A DNA stretch of 16,534 bases, taken from UBA9865 sp035647835. GTDB lineage: Bacteria > Bacillota > Dethiobacteria > Dethiobacterales > Dethiobacteraceae. How positions within the stretch are numbered: the stretch's first letter is position 1; every line of letters starts with the position of its first letter. The position numbers were made by a program, and so were the translations under genes. A model generated the notes under the pieces. That model saw only the letters and a program-made list of their open reading frames with translations, was not told the origin of the DNA and did not search any database. Below are positions 1 to 6,687 of this stretch, one piece after another. The stretch covers positions 1-16,534 of the forward strand of contig DASRMS010000109.1 in the NCBI GenBank assembly GCA_035647835.1, in the 5' to 3' direction.

Positions 1-144
1 TAGTAAGGGGAAATCTACCTGCTATTAAAGGCCATACAACGTACCTAACTAAAGCACTACGTGGTTTGAGTTGTCCAGCATAACGTACTTTTAGGGATTG
101 GTGAAGAAAAACTTTTTCCCTACAGTGGGTTGACACTATCAAAA
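1..144. other. Upstream intergenic stretch without a recognisable gene
   Basis: I see no coding frame with a ribosome binding site here. A TTGACA hexamer at 130-135 has no matching -10 box at 16-18 bases. An imperfect hairpin (AGGGA at 93-97 with TCCCT at 116-120) could be the end of an upstream transcript, but its U tract is weak. The stretch is probably the tail of the previous intergenic region. Confidence 0.4.
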
Positions 145-173
145 TGGAAAATGACTCTTGACCAGAGGATAAT
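145..173 (+). promoter_or_regulatory. Candidate sigma-A promoter for the T-box leader
   Basis: TGGAAA (145-150) and GATAAT (168-173) are separated by 17 bases. The -35 box is weak (4 of 6) and the -10 box is good (5 of 6). Initiation near 180 would place the transcript start just before the T-box stem I, which is where it is expected. The perfect TTGACA at 130-135 is too far upstream to pair with this -10 box. Confidence 0.4.
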
Positions 174-193
174 ATTGTGATAGGATTGTTAAA

Positions 194-450
194 ACCGTAG
201 ATGGGGAAGTAAAACTACGAAGCGCTTGCGCAGCGAATCGGGGATAGTGGGAGCCCGGGGAAGGCAGCCGTAGACAAATGGGCCTCTGAGGGCGGAGTGA
301 ACGAATTTTATTCTAGTAGCTGCCGACGTTTTACCAGCGTTACTTGGTAGGAGTGTGTTGGCACTCTGTATGAGAGGATGTCTTAGTGACATCAATCAAG
401 GTGGTACCGCAGGTAGACGCCTGTCCTTGTTTAGAGGATAGGTGTTTTTT
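194..450 (+). promoter_or_regulatory. T-box riboswitch, probable tRNA-Trp (UGG) type
   Basis: This leader senses uncharged tRNA and permits read-through when the cognate amino acid is scarce. Stem I shows an AGTA box (208-211), an AGCGA bulge region (232-236), the GGATAGTG distal-loop motif (242-249) and the closing AGCCCG (252-257). Helix CTACG/CGTAG (215-219/269-273) sits above the specifier loop, and GGGG/CCTC (203-206/283-286) sits below it. The triplet just before the purine and lower helix is TGG (279-281), followed by the GAG of the K-turn (288-290). Further stems are TACCA/TGGTA (332-336/345-349), GAGTG/CACTC (351-355/362-366) and GATGTC/GACATC (377-382/388-393). The T-box core GGTGGTACCGC is at 400-410. 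The antiterminator forms from CAAGG/CCTTG (397-401/425-429) and GCAGG/CCTGT (409-413/420-424), and it excludes the downstream terminator. A Trp specifier suits the tryptophan-type importer that follows. The T-box assignment is very secure; the specifier is slightly less so. Confidence 0.92.
417..450 (+). terminator. T-box regulatory intrinsic terminator
   Basis: ACGCCTGTCC (417-426) pairs with GGATAGGTGT (436-445), using two G-U wobbles, and runs into a U tract ending at 450. Bases 420-426 are shared with the antiterminator, so the two folds exclude each other as in classical T-box attenuators. Confidence 0.9.
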
Positions 451-452
451 GT

Positions 453-604
453 TGCCTTTAAATGCCACGCTGTTAGCGAAACTTTAAAGGCAGGCAGCAC
501 GGAAAGGGCGGGTAAGGAAATTGAAAGTACGCCTAATCTTGTGTGTCTACCGCTTGTGGCAAGTTCATGCTGCGGATGAACTTAAGACTACAGAGAAGAC
601 ACAG
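453..604 (+). other. Folded 5' leader segment between the T-box and the first gene
   Basis: About 190 bases separate the T-box terminator from the start codon, and they contain two clear structures. The first is GCCTTTAAA/TTTAAAGGC (454-462/483-491) with an inner CGCT/AGCG stem (468-471/475-478). The second is a closing helix TGTGTCT/AGACACA (542-548/597-603) around a perfect 8-bp hairpin AAGTTCAT/ATGAACTT (561-568/576-583) with a seven-base loop. Neither has a U tract, so they are not plain terminators. I do not recognise an RNA family. They could affect mRNA stability or translation, or be a decayed second regulatory element. Confidence 0.55.
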
Positions 605-641
605 CGAAAATCTGAAGCTCATAAGAGGAGGAAATTAAAGG

Positions 642-1655
642 ATGAGAAGTTTTAAGCACAAAAGGAACTTGTCGTTACTCTTCACAGTATTTTTGCTGGT
701 GGCAGTAGTTAGTACGGGGTGTACCGGCGGGGCAGGAAACGAAGCAGATGCACTGCCGACAATTGGCATCATTCAGATTAGAGAACATCCCTCGCTAAAC
801 ACTATCCGTGAAGAAATGCTGGCAGAACTGGCTGCAAAGGGTTACAAAGACGGTGAAAACATCACCATTGACTATCAAAGTGCCCAGGGTGATCCCACAA
901 ATTTAAAAACTATCAGTCAGAAATTTGTTGCTGATGGTTATGATTTGATTATCGCTATTGCTACACCATCAGCACAGGCCGTAGTAGGGGAAACAAGCGA
1001 TATTCCCATTATCTTTTCCGCTTGCACTGATCCGGTTGGTTCCGGACTGGTGGCAAGTATGCAGAATCCAGGTGGCAATGTGACAGGTACTTGCGATGCC
1101 GTGTCGGCAGAAAAAATAATGGGCTTGGCACTGGAAATAACGCCTGAAATCAAAACTATTGGCGCTCTTTATAATGCCGGGGAGACAAACTCTGTCGCTG
1201 TGATTAATGATTTAAAAGCTTTTGCTGCCGACAACGATTTGACTGTGGTAGATGCTACCGTAACGAATACTTCCGAGGTGCAGCAGGCAATTACTTCCTT
1301 AGTAGATAAGGTGGATGCTGTTTTTACCCCTATTGATAACACTGTAGCTTCAGCAATGCTCTTAGTGGCGCAGGTGGCAATCCAGGCTGAACTGCCAGTC
1401 TATGTAGGAGCAGATTCCATGGTGGCAGATGGTGGACTTGCGACCTATGGTATTAATTATAAAGTACTGGGTCAAAGAACCGGCCAGATGGTGGCGGAGG
1501 TGCTGGAAGGAACAAACCCTGGTGAACTTGCTGTAGTCACCATTGAAGATGTGGAAATTTACATTAACGAGGAAACAGCTGAACGTATTGGCGTAGAGGT
1601 GCCGCAGGAGATTTTGGCACAAGCTAATCTGATAAAAACAAGCCTTTTCCATTAA
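642..1655 (+). CDS. trpX: ABC importer substrate-binding lipoprotein (ABC_sub_bind family), probable tryptophan importer TrpX
   Basis: This is the extracellular solute receptor of the three-gene importer that follows. The 337-residue product starts with a basic n-region and hydrophobic core, then a lipobox S-T-G-C with the lipidated Cys at residue 27. The mature part reads as the ABC_sub_bind (PF04392) periplasmic-binding fold: an early 'IGIIQIREHPSLNTI' strand/helix, 'GYDLIIAIATPSAQAV', 'IIFSACTDPVGSGLV' and 'VYVGADSMVADGGLATYGI'. Length is usual for the family. An AGAGGAGG ribosome binding site (624-631) lies ten bases before the ATG. The tryptophan assignment rests on the UGG T-box upstream and on known T-box-regulated trpXYZ loci. 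The protein family itself also includes transporters for other amino acids and small molecules, so substrate is inferred and family is firm. Confidence 0.85.
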   Translation: MRSFKHKRNLSLLFTVFLLVAVVSTGCTGGAGNEADALPTIGIIQIREHPSLNTIREEMLAELAAKGYKDGENITIDYQSAQGDPTNLKTISQKFVADGYDLIIAIATPSAQAVVGETSDIPIIFSACTDPVGSGLVASMQNPGGNVTGTCDAVSAEKIMGLALEITPEIKTIGALYNAGETNSVAVINDLKAFAADNDLTVVDATVTNTSEVQQAITSLVDKVDAVFTPIDNTVASAMLLVAQVAIQAELPVYVGADSMVADGGLATYGINYKVLGQRTGQMVAEVLEGTNPGELAVVTIEDVEIYINEETAERIGVEVPQEILAQANLIKTSLFH

Positions 1656-1691
1656 AAGTAATCCAAAAACTAAGGATATAGGGGATGCCCA

Positions 1692-2609
1692 ATGAGTTTG
1701 CTCGCTTTTCTTGGCTCAGTTGAATTAGGTTTAATTTATGCCGTTATGACTTTAGGTGTTTTTATTTCCTTTCGTACACTAAATACGCCTGATCTAACGG
1801 TAGATGGAAGTTTTGTGTTAGGCGCCGCCGTCGCTGCTGTGCTTTGCAGCGGCGGGGGTAACCCCTTGCTGGCGATTTTAGCTGCTTTTGCTGCCGGTTG
1901 TGCGGCTGGTGCTGTGACAGCTCTTTTAAATACCAAACTGCAGATTCAACCCTTGCTTTCAGGTATTTTGGTCATGCTGGCCTTATATTCTGTAAACCTA
2001 CGGGTGATGGGTGGTAGAGCTAACATTCATTTAATGAATGCACCATCTATCTACCGCCTACTTCCTAAAACAGCGCTGAATGGTTACAGTAAGCTGGCCA
2101 CGGCTGCACTAGCCCTCTTGATTACGCTCTTGTTATTGTATTTCTTCTTAAAAACTCGTTTAGGCTTTGCTTTGCGGGCGACAGGAGATAATGAAGTAAT
2201 GGTTAGAGCTGCCGGTATAGATAGTAACCAAATGAAGTTGTTTGGTTTATCCCTTGCTAATGGCCTGGTTGCTGCTTCCGGAGCGATGATTGCCCAGTAT
2301 CAGTCTTATGCTGATGTGGGGATGGGAATCGGCATGGTGGTCATTGGTTTAGCTTCCGTGATCATTGGCGAAGTTATTTTTGGTGTTAGGCCCCTCTTCC
2401 GGCGGTTAATTGCTGTCGTGCTTGGTTCTATACTGTACCGTTTGATAATTGCTTTTGCTCTAGGCAGGGGGATGCCAGCTACAGACTTAAAATTAGTTTC
2501 GGCAATAATTGTAACCATAGCCTTATCAACAGGTATTTTAAAAGAGAGTTTTGCAAAGCGAGTAAAACATCTACCATACTTTCAGAAACGAGTGTTCCAT
2601 CATGATTAG
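1692..2609 (+). CDS. trpY: ABC importer permease (BPD_transp_2 type), probable TrpY
   Basis: This is the membrane channel subunit of the importer. The 305-residue protein is highly hydrophobic, with about eight membrane segments. It belongs to the branched-chain amino-acid/ribose-type permease family, as shown by 'GLIYAVMTLGVFISFRTLN' near the N terminus, 'TPDLTVDGSFVLGAA' and the cytoplasmic coupling region 'ALRATGDNEVMVRAAGID' around residues 162-179. It starts 36 bases after trpX with an AGGATATAGGGG ribosome binding site region. An alternative ATG at 1685 is out of frame. Its last eight bases overlap the ATPase gene, which indicates translational coupling. The function as transporter subunit is firm; the substrate is inferred from the T-box. 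Confidence 0.85.
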   Translation: MSLLAFLGSVELGLIYAVMTLGVFISFRTLNTPDLTVDGSFVLGAAVAAVLCSGGGNPLLAILAAFAAGCAAGAVTALLNTKLQIQPLLSGILVMLALYSVNLRVMGGRANIHLMNAPSIYRLLPKTALNGYSKLATAALALLITLLLLYFFLKTRLGFALRATGDNEVMVRAAGIDSNQMKLFGLSLANGLVAASGAMIAQYQSYADVGMGIGMVVIGLASVIIGEVIFGVRPLFRRLIAVVLGSILYRLIIAFALGRGMPATDLKLVSAIIVTIALSTGILKESFAKRVKHLPYFQKRVFHHD

Positions 2610-3396
2610 TATTACAGGTCTTAGCAAAATATTTGGCAAAGGTACGATTAACGAGAAAATTGCCTTGGATAATGTTTATCTCTCTTTGGCAGCAGGCGAG
2701 TTTGTTACGGTGATCGGTGGTAATGGTGCCGGAAAATCCACGCTGTTAAACTGTATTGCTGGTGTATATCCAGTAGATGCCGGGCAAATTGTTTTAAATG
2801 AAGTGGACATTACTGAAATGCCTGAATTTAAACGCTCGCGCTGGCTGGGACGTGTCTTCCAAGATCCTGCTTTGGGCACTGCCTTTGACATGACGATTGA
2901 AGAGAATTTGGCTATTGCCTATGGTAAAAACAAAAAACGGGGTTTACAGCCCGGTATTACTAAAAAAGAAATGCAATATTTTTCTGAACAGCTGGTTTTA
3001 TTAGAGTTAGGCCTGGAAGATAGAATGAAAGATAAAGTGGGCTTGTTGTCAGGAGGACAACGGCAGGCGCTCACGCTCCTGATGGCCGCGCTCGTGCAGC
3101 CAAAATTGCTCTTGTTGGATGAACATACTGCGGCTCTAGATCCGGTTACTGCCAAAAAAGTCTTGTCCTTAACCAAACAAATTGTCAAGGAACACCAGCT
3201 TAGCACGCTTATGATTACCCATAATATGCAGGAAGCATTAGATGTTGGGACACGTACCATTATGATGTATAATGGACAGATTATGCTTGACCTCCAAGGT
3301 GAAGAGCGGGCAAAGATGACAGTGGAAAAATTGGTTAATCAGTTTGAGCAGCGCAGTGGTTCCTATCTAACTAATGACCGCATGTTATTAAACTAG
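2602..3396 (+). CDS. trpZ: ABC importer ATPase, probable TrpZ
   Basis: This is the cytoplasmic ATPase that energises the importer. The 264 residues carry all nucleotide-binding motifs: Walker A GGNGAGKST at 39-47, Q-loop VFQDP with Gln87, ABC signature LLSGGQRQ at 148-155, Walker B LLLLDE at 169-174, D-loop AALD near 177-180 and H-loop His207. After the Walker B Glu174 the protein has His where Pro is commonest ('DEHTAALD'). This is a tolerated variation in this subfamily and does not touch catalytic residues. The ATG lies inside the end of the permease gene (8-base overlap). A strong terminator follows six bases after the stop, so the operon is trpXYZ only. Confidence 0.88.
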   Translation: MISITGLSKIFGKGTINEKIALDNVYLSLAAGEFVTVIGGNGAGKSTLLNCIAGVYPVDAGQIVLNEVDITEMPEFKRSRWLGRVFQDPALGTAFDMTIEENLAIAYGKNKKRGLQPGITKKEMQYFSEQLVLLELGLEDRMKDKVGLLSGGQRQALTLLMAALVQPKLLLLDEHTAALDPVTAKKVLSLTKQIVKEHQLSTLMITHNMQEALDVGTRTIMMYNGQIMLDLQGEERAKMTVEKLVNQFEQRSGSYLTNDRMLLN

Positions 3397-3401
3397 CAAT
3401 G

Positions 3402-3434
3402 ATGGCAAAGGGACGTTACCTTTGCCATTTTTTT
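3402..3434 (+). terminator. Intrinsic terminator of the trpXYZ operon
   Basis: ATGGCAAAGG (3402-3411) pairs perfectly with CCTTTGCCAT (3419-3428) across a seven-base loop and is followed by a run of seven T. Confidence 0.95.
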
Positions 3435-3452
3435 GTTAGCTTGAGTTAATAT

Positions 3453-3547
3453 TTAAGTTAACGATCATATGGTAAAATCAACTTAACTAGCAAGCTGTTG
3501 TGCCTCTGTTAGTGAATTACTTCGCTTGAATTTTAGTAAGCTAGTTA
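3453..3547 (+). promoter_or_regulatory. Extended -10 promoter flanked by inverted repeats, with folded leader, upstream of the CoA-disulfide reductase
   Basis: TATGGTAAAAT (3468-3478) is an extended -10 element with no good -35 box. It is flanked by a perfect 7-bp inverted repeat, TTAAGTT (3453-3459) and AACTTAA (3480-3486), which could be an operator. A transcript starting near 3485 would begin at a helix TAACTAGC (3484-3491) / GCTAGTTA (3540-3547), with AAGC/GCTT (3492-3495/3524-3527) inside. A second weak promoter (TTGCAG at 3552 with an AT-rich box near 3577) is possible. Function is inferred only. Confidence 0.4.
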
Positions 3548-3603
3548 GTGTTTGCAGAAAAAATATTTACATAGAGAATATTAAGTGGAAGGTGGAATAA
3601 GAA

Positions 3604-5238
3604 GTGAAAATTATTATTGTGGGCGGCGTGGCGGCAGGTGCCTCCGCGGCCACTAAAGCACGGCGGGTTAATGAGCAGGCGGAAATCATTATTTTGGAGA
3701 AAGGGCCTTATGTTTCCTTTGCTAACTGTGGATTGCCCTATTATGTGGGGGGCGATATCGCCAAGAAGGATAATCTGCTCTTGGTGACACCGGAGCTGTT
3801 CCAGCAGCGTTTCCGCATTGAAGTGCGTCTGCAGCACGAAGTTCTGGCGATTGATGCTCAGGCTAAAACGCTGACGGTACAGTCTGCAGCGGGAAATTAT
3901 GCAGAGGGGTACGATAAATTGGTGTTAGCCACGGGGGCAGAGCCAGCACGCCCGCCGCTGCCGGGAATTGACTTGCCGCAGGTGTTCACAGTCTCTACGG
4001 TCCCTGATGCGGAAGCTATTGTGAATGCCTTGACTGCCGGGGTGCAGTCGGCTGTGATTGTGGGCGGCGGCTTTATTGGCCTGGAAACTGCAGAAGCACT
4101 GCTGAAAAAAGGAATTAAAACCACTTTAGTGCAACGAGGTAAGCAGTTAGCGAATAATTTTGATGCGGAGTTTTCCCTGCCCTTGGAGAAACATTTGCAG
4201 GAAATGGGATTAGATATTGTTTTAGGTGATTCGTTAATTAAAATCCTGGGCGAGGAGAGCGTCGAGGCCGTAGAATTAGGGGACGGCAGACAGCTGTCAA
4301 CAGATATGGTAATTATGGCGGTCGGTGTCAAGCCACGCATTCAGTTGGCACAAAGTGCCGGTTTACAACTTGGTCAGACGGGTGGGGTGTTAGTTGATGC
4401 CTCCATGCAAACCACTGATCCCTCCATTTATGCCGCTGGAGATTTGGTGGAAGCGCTGCATTTAGTGTCACGTAAAAAGGTGCGGATCCCGTTAGCGGGC
4501 AGTGCCAGTAAGCAAGGCCGTGTGGCCGGAGCTAATGCTGCGGGAGGTAAACTACTTTTTAAAGGTGTTCTCGGGACAGCCATTATTAAAGTAGGTGAAT
4601 TAACGGTAGCCCGCTCCGGCTTAAGTGAAAAGGAAGCAGAGGAGTTGGGCATCGATTATTTTGTTGCCTATACTCCGGCAGGCAGCCATGCGGCATATTA
4701 TCCCGGCAGCCAGGGGATGATTATCAAACTGACGGCTGAAAGTATTACTGGTCAGCTATTGGGGGCACAAGTTATTGGCAGGCGGGGTGTGGATAAAAGA
4801 ATTGATGTTTTGGCTACGGCCATCTATGCACGCCTTAGCGTTTTTGATCTAGAAAATCTTGATTTAGCCTATGCGCCGCCTTATGGTGCGGCGAAAGACC
4901 CCGTGATTATGGCTGGCATGATCGCTGCCAATATGGTGCGGGGTGATGTTACACAGATAACACCGCAGCAGTTGCGGGAATTACAAGCGCAGCCAGGGGT
5001 GATAGTGCTTGATGTACGCACGCCTCAAGAATTCAGTAAAGGCGCTGTTGCCGGGGCGATTAATATACCTGTTGATGAATTAAGAATGCGTTATCAGGAG
5101 CTTGATAGTGCTAAAAAAGTTTTGGTTTACTGCCGCACCGGCTATCGTTCCAATCTGGCCCATCTTTTTTTACGGCAGCAGGGCTTTAATGCCTCTAATG
5201 TCAGCGGTGGTTATCTAGCTTACAGCATGGATGTTTAA
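3604..5238 (+). CDS. cdr: CoA-disulfide / NADH-dependent persulfide reductase with C-terminal rhodanese domain
   Basis: A flavoprotein that uses NAD(P)H to reduce CoA disulfide or CoA/protein persulfides in the cytoplasm, linked to a sulfurtransferase domain. The 544 residues begin with the FAD-binding IIIVGGVAAGASAA (3-16). The single redox Cys is in SFANCGLPYY at Cys42, the position typical of CoA-disulfide reductases. The NAD(P)-binding GGGFIG is at 154-159 and the second FAD motif YAAGD at 276-280. The dimerisation domain keeps the paired tyrosines near 365-366 and 423-427 that assist catalysis in this family. A rhodanese domain occupies roughly 455-544, with LDVRTPQEF and catalytic Cys510 in YCRTGYRS. 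The architecture matches the CoADR-RHD/Npsr enzymes of Bacillus and Shewanella. The GTG start is supported by the immediate FAD motif. The gene is monocistronic between terminators. Choice between CoA disulfide and persulfide as physiological substrate is open. Confidence 0.9.
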   Translation: MKIIIVGGVAAGASAATKARRVNEQAEIIILEKGPYVSFANCGLPYYVGGDIAKKDNLLLVTPELFQQRFRIEVRLQHEVLAIDAQAKTLTVQSAAGNYAEGYDKLVLATGAEPARPPLPGIDLPQVFTVSTVPDAEAIVNALTAGVQSAVIVGGGFIGLETAEALLKKGIKTTLVQRGKQLANNFDAEFSLPLEKHLQEMGLDIVLGDSLIKILGEESVEAVELGDGRQLSTDMVIMAVGVKPRIQLAQSAGLQLGQTGGVLVDASMQTTDPSIYAAGDLVEALHLVSRKKVRIPLAGSASKQGRVAGANAAGGKLLFKGVLGTAIIKVGELTVARSGLSEKEAEELGIDYFVAYTPAGSHAAYYPGSQGMIIKLTAESITGQLLGAQVIGRRGVDKRIDVLATAIYARLSVFDLENLDLAYAPPYGAAKDPVIMAGMIAANMVRGDVTQITPQQLRELQAQPGVIVLDVRTPQEFSKGAVAGAINIPVDELRMRYQELDSAKKVLVYCRTGYRSNLAHLFLRQQGFNASNVSGGYLAYSMDV

Positions 5239-5271
5239 AAAAAAGACAGAGGTTGTTCCTCTGTCTTTTTT
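5239..5271 (+). terminator. Intrinsic terminator after the CoA-disulfide reductase
   Basis: AAAAAAGACAGAGG pairs with CCTCTGTCTTTTTT around a TTGTT loop. The A-rich left arm makes it able to terminate in both directions, which suits the convergent small gene on its right. Confidence 0.93.
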
Positions 5272-5288
5272 AAGTTTGCAGAAAAGTA

Positions 5289-5313
5289 CATCCCCGGTTA
5301 ATAACCGGGGATG
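5289..5313 (-). terminator. Perfect palindrome, likely terminator of the small minus-strand gene
   Basis: CATCCCCGGTTA (5289-5300) is the exact reverse complement of TAACCGGGGATG (5302-5313), with one central base. It lies ten bases past the stop codon of the minus-strand small gene, and on that strand it is followed by a short T-rich run (TACTTTTC). A terminator is the simplest reading, with help from the A/T-symmetric hairpin at 5239-5271 beyond it. Confidence 0.65.
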
Positions 5314-5323
5314 TTTGGGTGAA

Positions 5324-5497
5324 CTAGAAATGTTCGCGAATTGTCGGCCTGCGCATGTCCAAGAGACCGAGCACAATGTGGGCCAATCCGAACCCGGAAA
5401 TCCAGGCGCCAACTCTCCCGCCTACTACACGTCCTACACCGGTTACTACGGCACCGGTGCCAGTAACAGCCCAGCTAGTAGTTGTACTTTTCGCCAT
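5324..5497 (-). CDS. Small glycine-rich putative membrane protein (57 aa), function unknown
   Basis: I do not recognise the family. On the minus strand a GGAGGTGA ribosome binding site (5506-5513) stands eight bases before an ATG at 5497, near-ideal spacing. The frame can be extended upstream to a GTG at 5509, but that codon lies inside the ribosome binding site, so the ATG start is preferred. The product begins MAKSTTTSWAV. It has a hydrophobic, glycine-rich middle (about residues 9-46) with a glycine zipper G22-x3-G26-x3-G30 interrupted by Arg23 and Arg28, then a charged tail ending RREHF-like (RRPTIREHF). A hairpin just past the stop looks like its terminator. Ribosome binding site, composition and own terminator argue for a real gene. 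It could be a membrane peptide, a small toxin or a regulator of a membrane complex; none of these is shown. Confidence 0.65.
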   Translation of the reverse strand: MAKSTTTSWAVTGTGAVVTGVGRVVGGRVGAWISGFGLAHIVLGLLDMRRPTIREHF

Positions 5498-5607
5498 TTT
5501 TTTGTTCACCTCCGCTACTTATTGTTCCATCGCGCAGTTTTTTTATTAAAATAAGATGAGAGGTTTTGTGGAAGATCTCTTAAAAACATAAATTAAGGAT
5601 GATTGTG

Positions 5608-6258
5608 ATGTGTGGAAGATTTACGCTGATTAATTGGCAAGAACTAATAGTAAGATTCGGGGTGGCAGCATATGACCTGCAGCCACGCTATAATATTGCC
5701 CCTACGCAAGGAATACCGGTTATCGTACAAGGAGCTAAAGAATTACGTTTGTTTCGTTGGGGACTCATACCTTTTTGGGCAGCAGATGAGACATTTGCTG
5801 CCCGCCTGATTAATGCGCGAGCAGAAACGGTGCTGGAGAAAAAAAGCTTTCGCCACTGTATGCAGCAAAAGCGGTGTTTAATCCCAGCAGATGGCTTTTA
5901 TGAATGGAAGAAAGAAGGGAATAAGAAACAACCATACTATTTTAGTCTTACCGGCGGTCAGCTTTTTGCTTTCGCCGGCTTGTGGGACAAATGGCGTGCT
6001 CCCGATGGCAGCGAAATTTTTACCTGTACCATCATCACCACACAGGCAAACCAGCTGGTGGCAGAAATTCATCAGCGCATGCCTGTGATCTTACCGCCAG
6101 AAGCGGAAGCTATGTGGTTGGATCCTCAACTGCGCCAGCCAGAAGTTCTGCAGAGCTTACTCCAGCCATACCCTGCGGCGATGATCAGACGCGCAGTTAG
6201 CCCATTAATTAACCGACCAAACTTTGATGGTCCAGAGGTGTTAAACTTTCAGGCCTAG
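5608..6258 (+). CDS. SRAP-domain abasic-site DNA-binding protein (YedK/HMCES family)
   Basis: SRAP proteins covalently trap abasic sites in single-stranded DNA through an N-terminal cysteine exposed after Met removal. The frame is open from an ATG at 5599, but the family start is Met-Cys-Gly-Arg-Phe. The ATG at 5608 gives MCGRF and has AAGGA (5595-5599) eight bases upstream, so 5608 is the true start; a longer N terminus would block the active-site Cys2. The 216-residue protein keeps the other conserved positions: YNIAPTQ (28-34), RWGLIP (50-55), NARAET with Asn69, GFYEW with Glu99, and HQRMP with His155. Length is normal. It stands alone between the minus-strand small gene and a convergent CBS gene. 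No LexA-like operator is evident upstream, so SOS control is not shown. Confidence 0.92.
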   Translation: MCGRFTLINWQELIVRFGVAAYDLQPRYNIAPTQGIPVIVQGAKELRLFRWGLIPFWAADETFAARLINARAETVLEKKSFRHCMQQKRCLIPADGFYEWKKEGNKKQPYYFSLTGGQLFAFAGLWDKWRAPDGSEIFTCTIITTQANQLVAEIHQRMPVILPPEAEAMWLDPQLRQPEVLQSLLQPYPAAMIRRAVSPLINRPNFDGPEVLNFQA

Positions 6259-6270
6259 CGCTGGCAAGAA

Positions 6271-6687
6271 TCAAATGGTGCGAGGACTTTGTTGAGTAAA
6301 GTACTCAATAATTTCCCGCCGTCGGATAATCCCAATAAAAATATCATTATCATCCACAACGGGCACAAAATTTTGCGTTACTGCCAGAGTAAGTAAACTA
6401 TCGATTTGTGCTTTAATACGGACAGGTTCGTTTTTCACCCGCCTGGGTATTTCAGTAATAGGTATTTTTTCCGTATTTTCAAAGGAGAGTCCGGGTGTAT
6501 TTTTCATCTTCCACAACAAATCCCCTTCCGTAATTGTACCGGCATATTTACCTTGATGGTCAACGAGGGGGACAGCTGTATAACGATGATACTCCATACG
6601 TTCTATCGCTTGACGCATTGTGCAGGTAAGGGGAAGAAAAACTACTTCTTGTTTAGGGATGAGAAAGAACGCAATATTAATGGTCAT
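6271..6687 (-). CDS. CBS-domain-pair protein
   Basis: A stand-alone pair of CBS domains, modules that usually bind adenine nucleotides or S-adenosylmethionine and act as sensors. The 138-residue product has the first CBS motif at about residues 20-60 (MRQAIERMEYHRYTAVPLVD then GTITEGDLL) and the second at about 75-130 (RIKAQIDSLLTLAV, VPVVDDNDIFIGIIRRREI). No catalytic or DNA-binding domain is attached. The ATG at 6687 follows GGAAAGGGGTA on the minus strand, an adequate but close ribosome binding site. It converges on the SRAP gene with only 12 bases between stop codons and diverges from the opp operon across a 400-base gap. The partner protein is unknown. Confidence 0.85.
   Translation of the reverse strand: MTINIAFFLIPKQEVVFLPLTCTMRQAIERMEYHRYTAVPLVDHQGKYAGTITEGDLLWKMKNTPGLSFENTEKIPITEIPRRVKNEPVRIKAQIDSLLTLAVTQNFVPVVDDNDIFIGIIRRREIIEYFTQQSPRTI

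Noticed and set aside
130..135. Perfect TTGACA as -35 box of the trp leader
   Set aside because: No acceptable -10 hexamer lies 15-19 bases downstream. The GATAAT box is 32 bases away.
189..395. Minus-strand open frame of 68 codons across the T-box leader
   Set aside because: It is opposite a well-defined riboswitch, has no ribosome binding site and no protein-like composition.
542..603. tRNA-like gene: 7-bp closing helix around a hairpin with a 7-base loop
   Set aside because: The inner stem is 8 bp, and there is no T-arm sequence, no proper D-arm and no CCA-compatible end. It is reported only as a folded leader.
5231..5554. Plus-strand open frames opposite the small glycine-rich gene
   Set aside because: They run through a terminator and a palindrome and lack ribosome binding sites. 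The minus-strand frame has a near-ideal one.
6253..6265. Terminator between the convergent SRAP and CBS genes
   Set aside because: GCCTAGCGCTGGC is only an imperfect short palindrome with no T run, and just 12 bases separate the stop codons.
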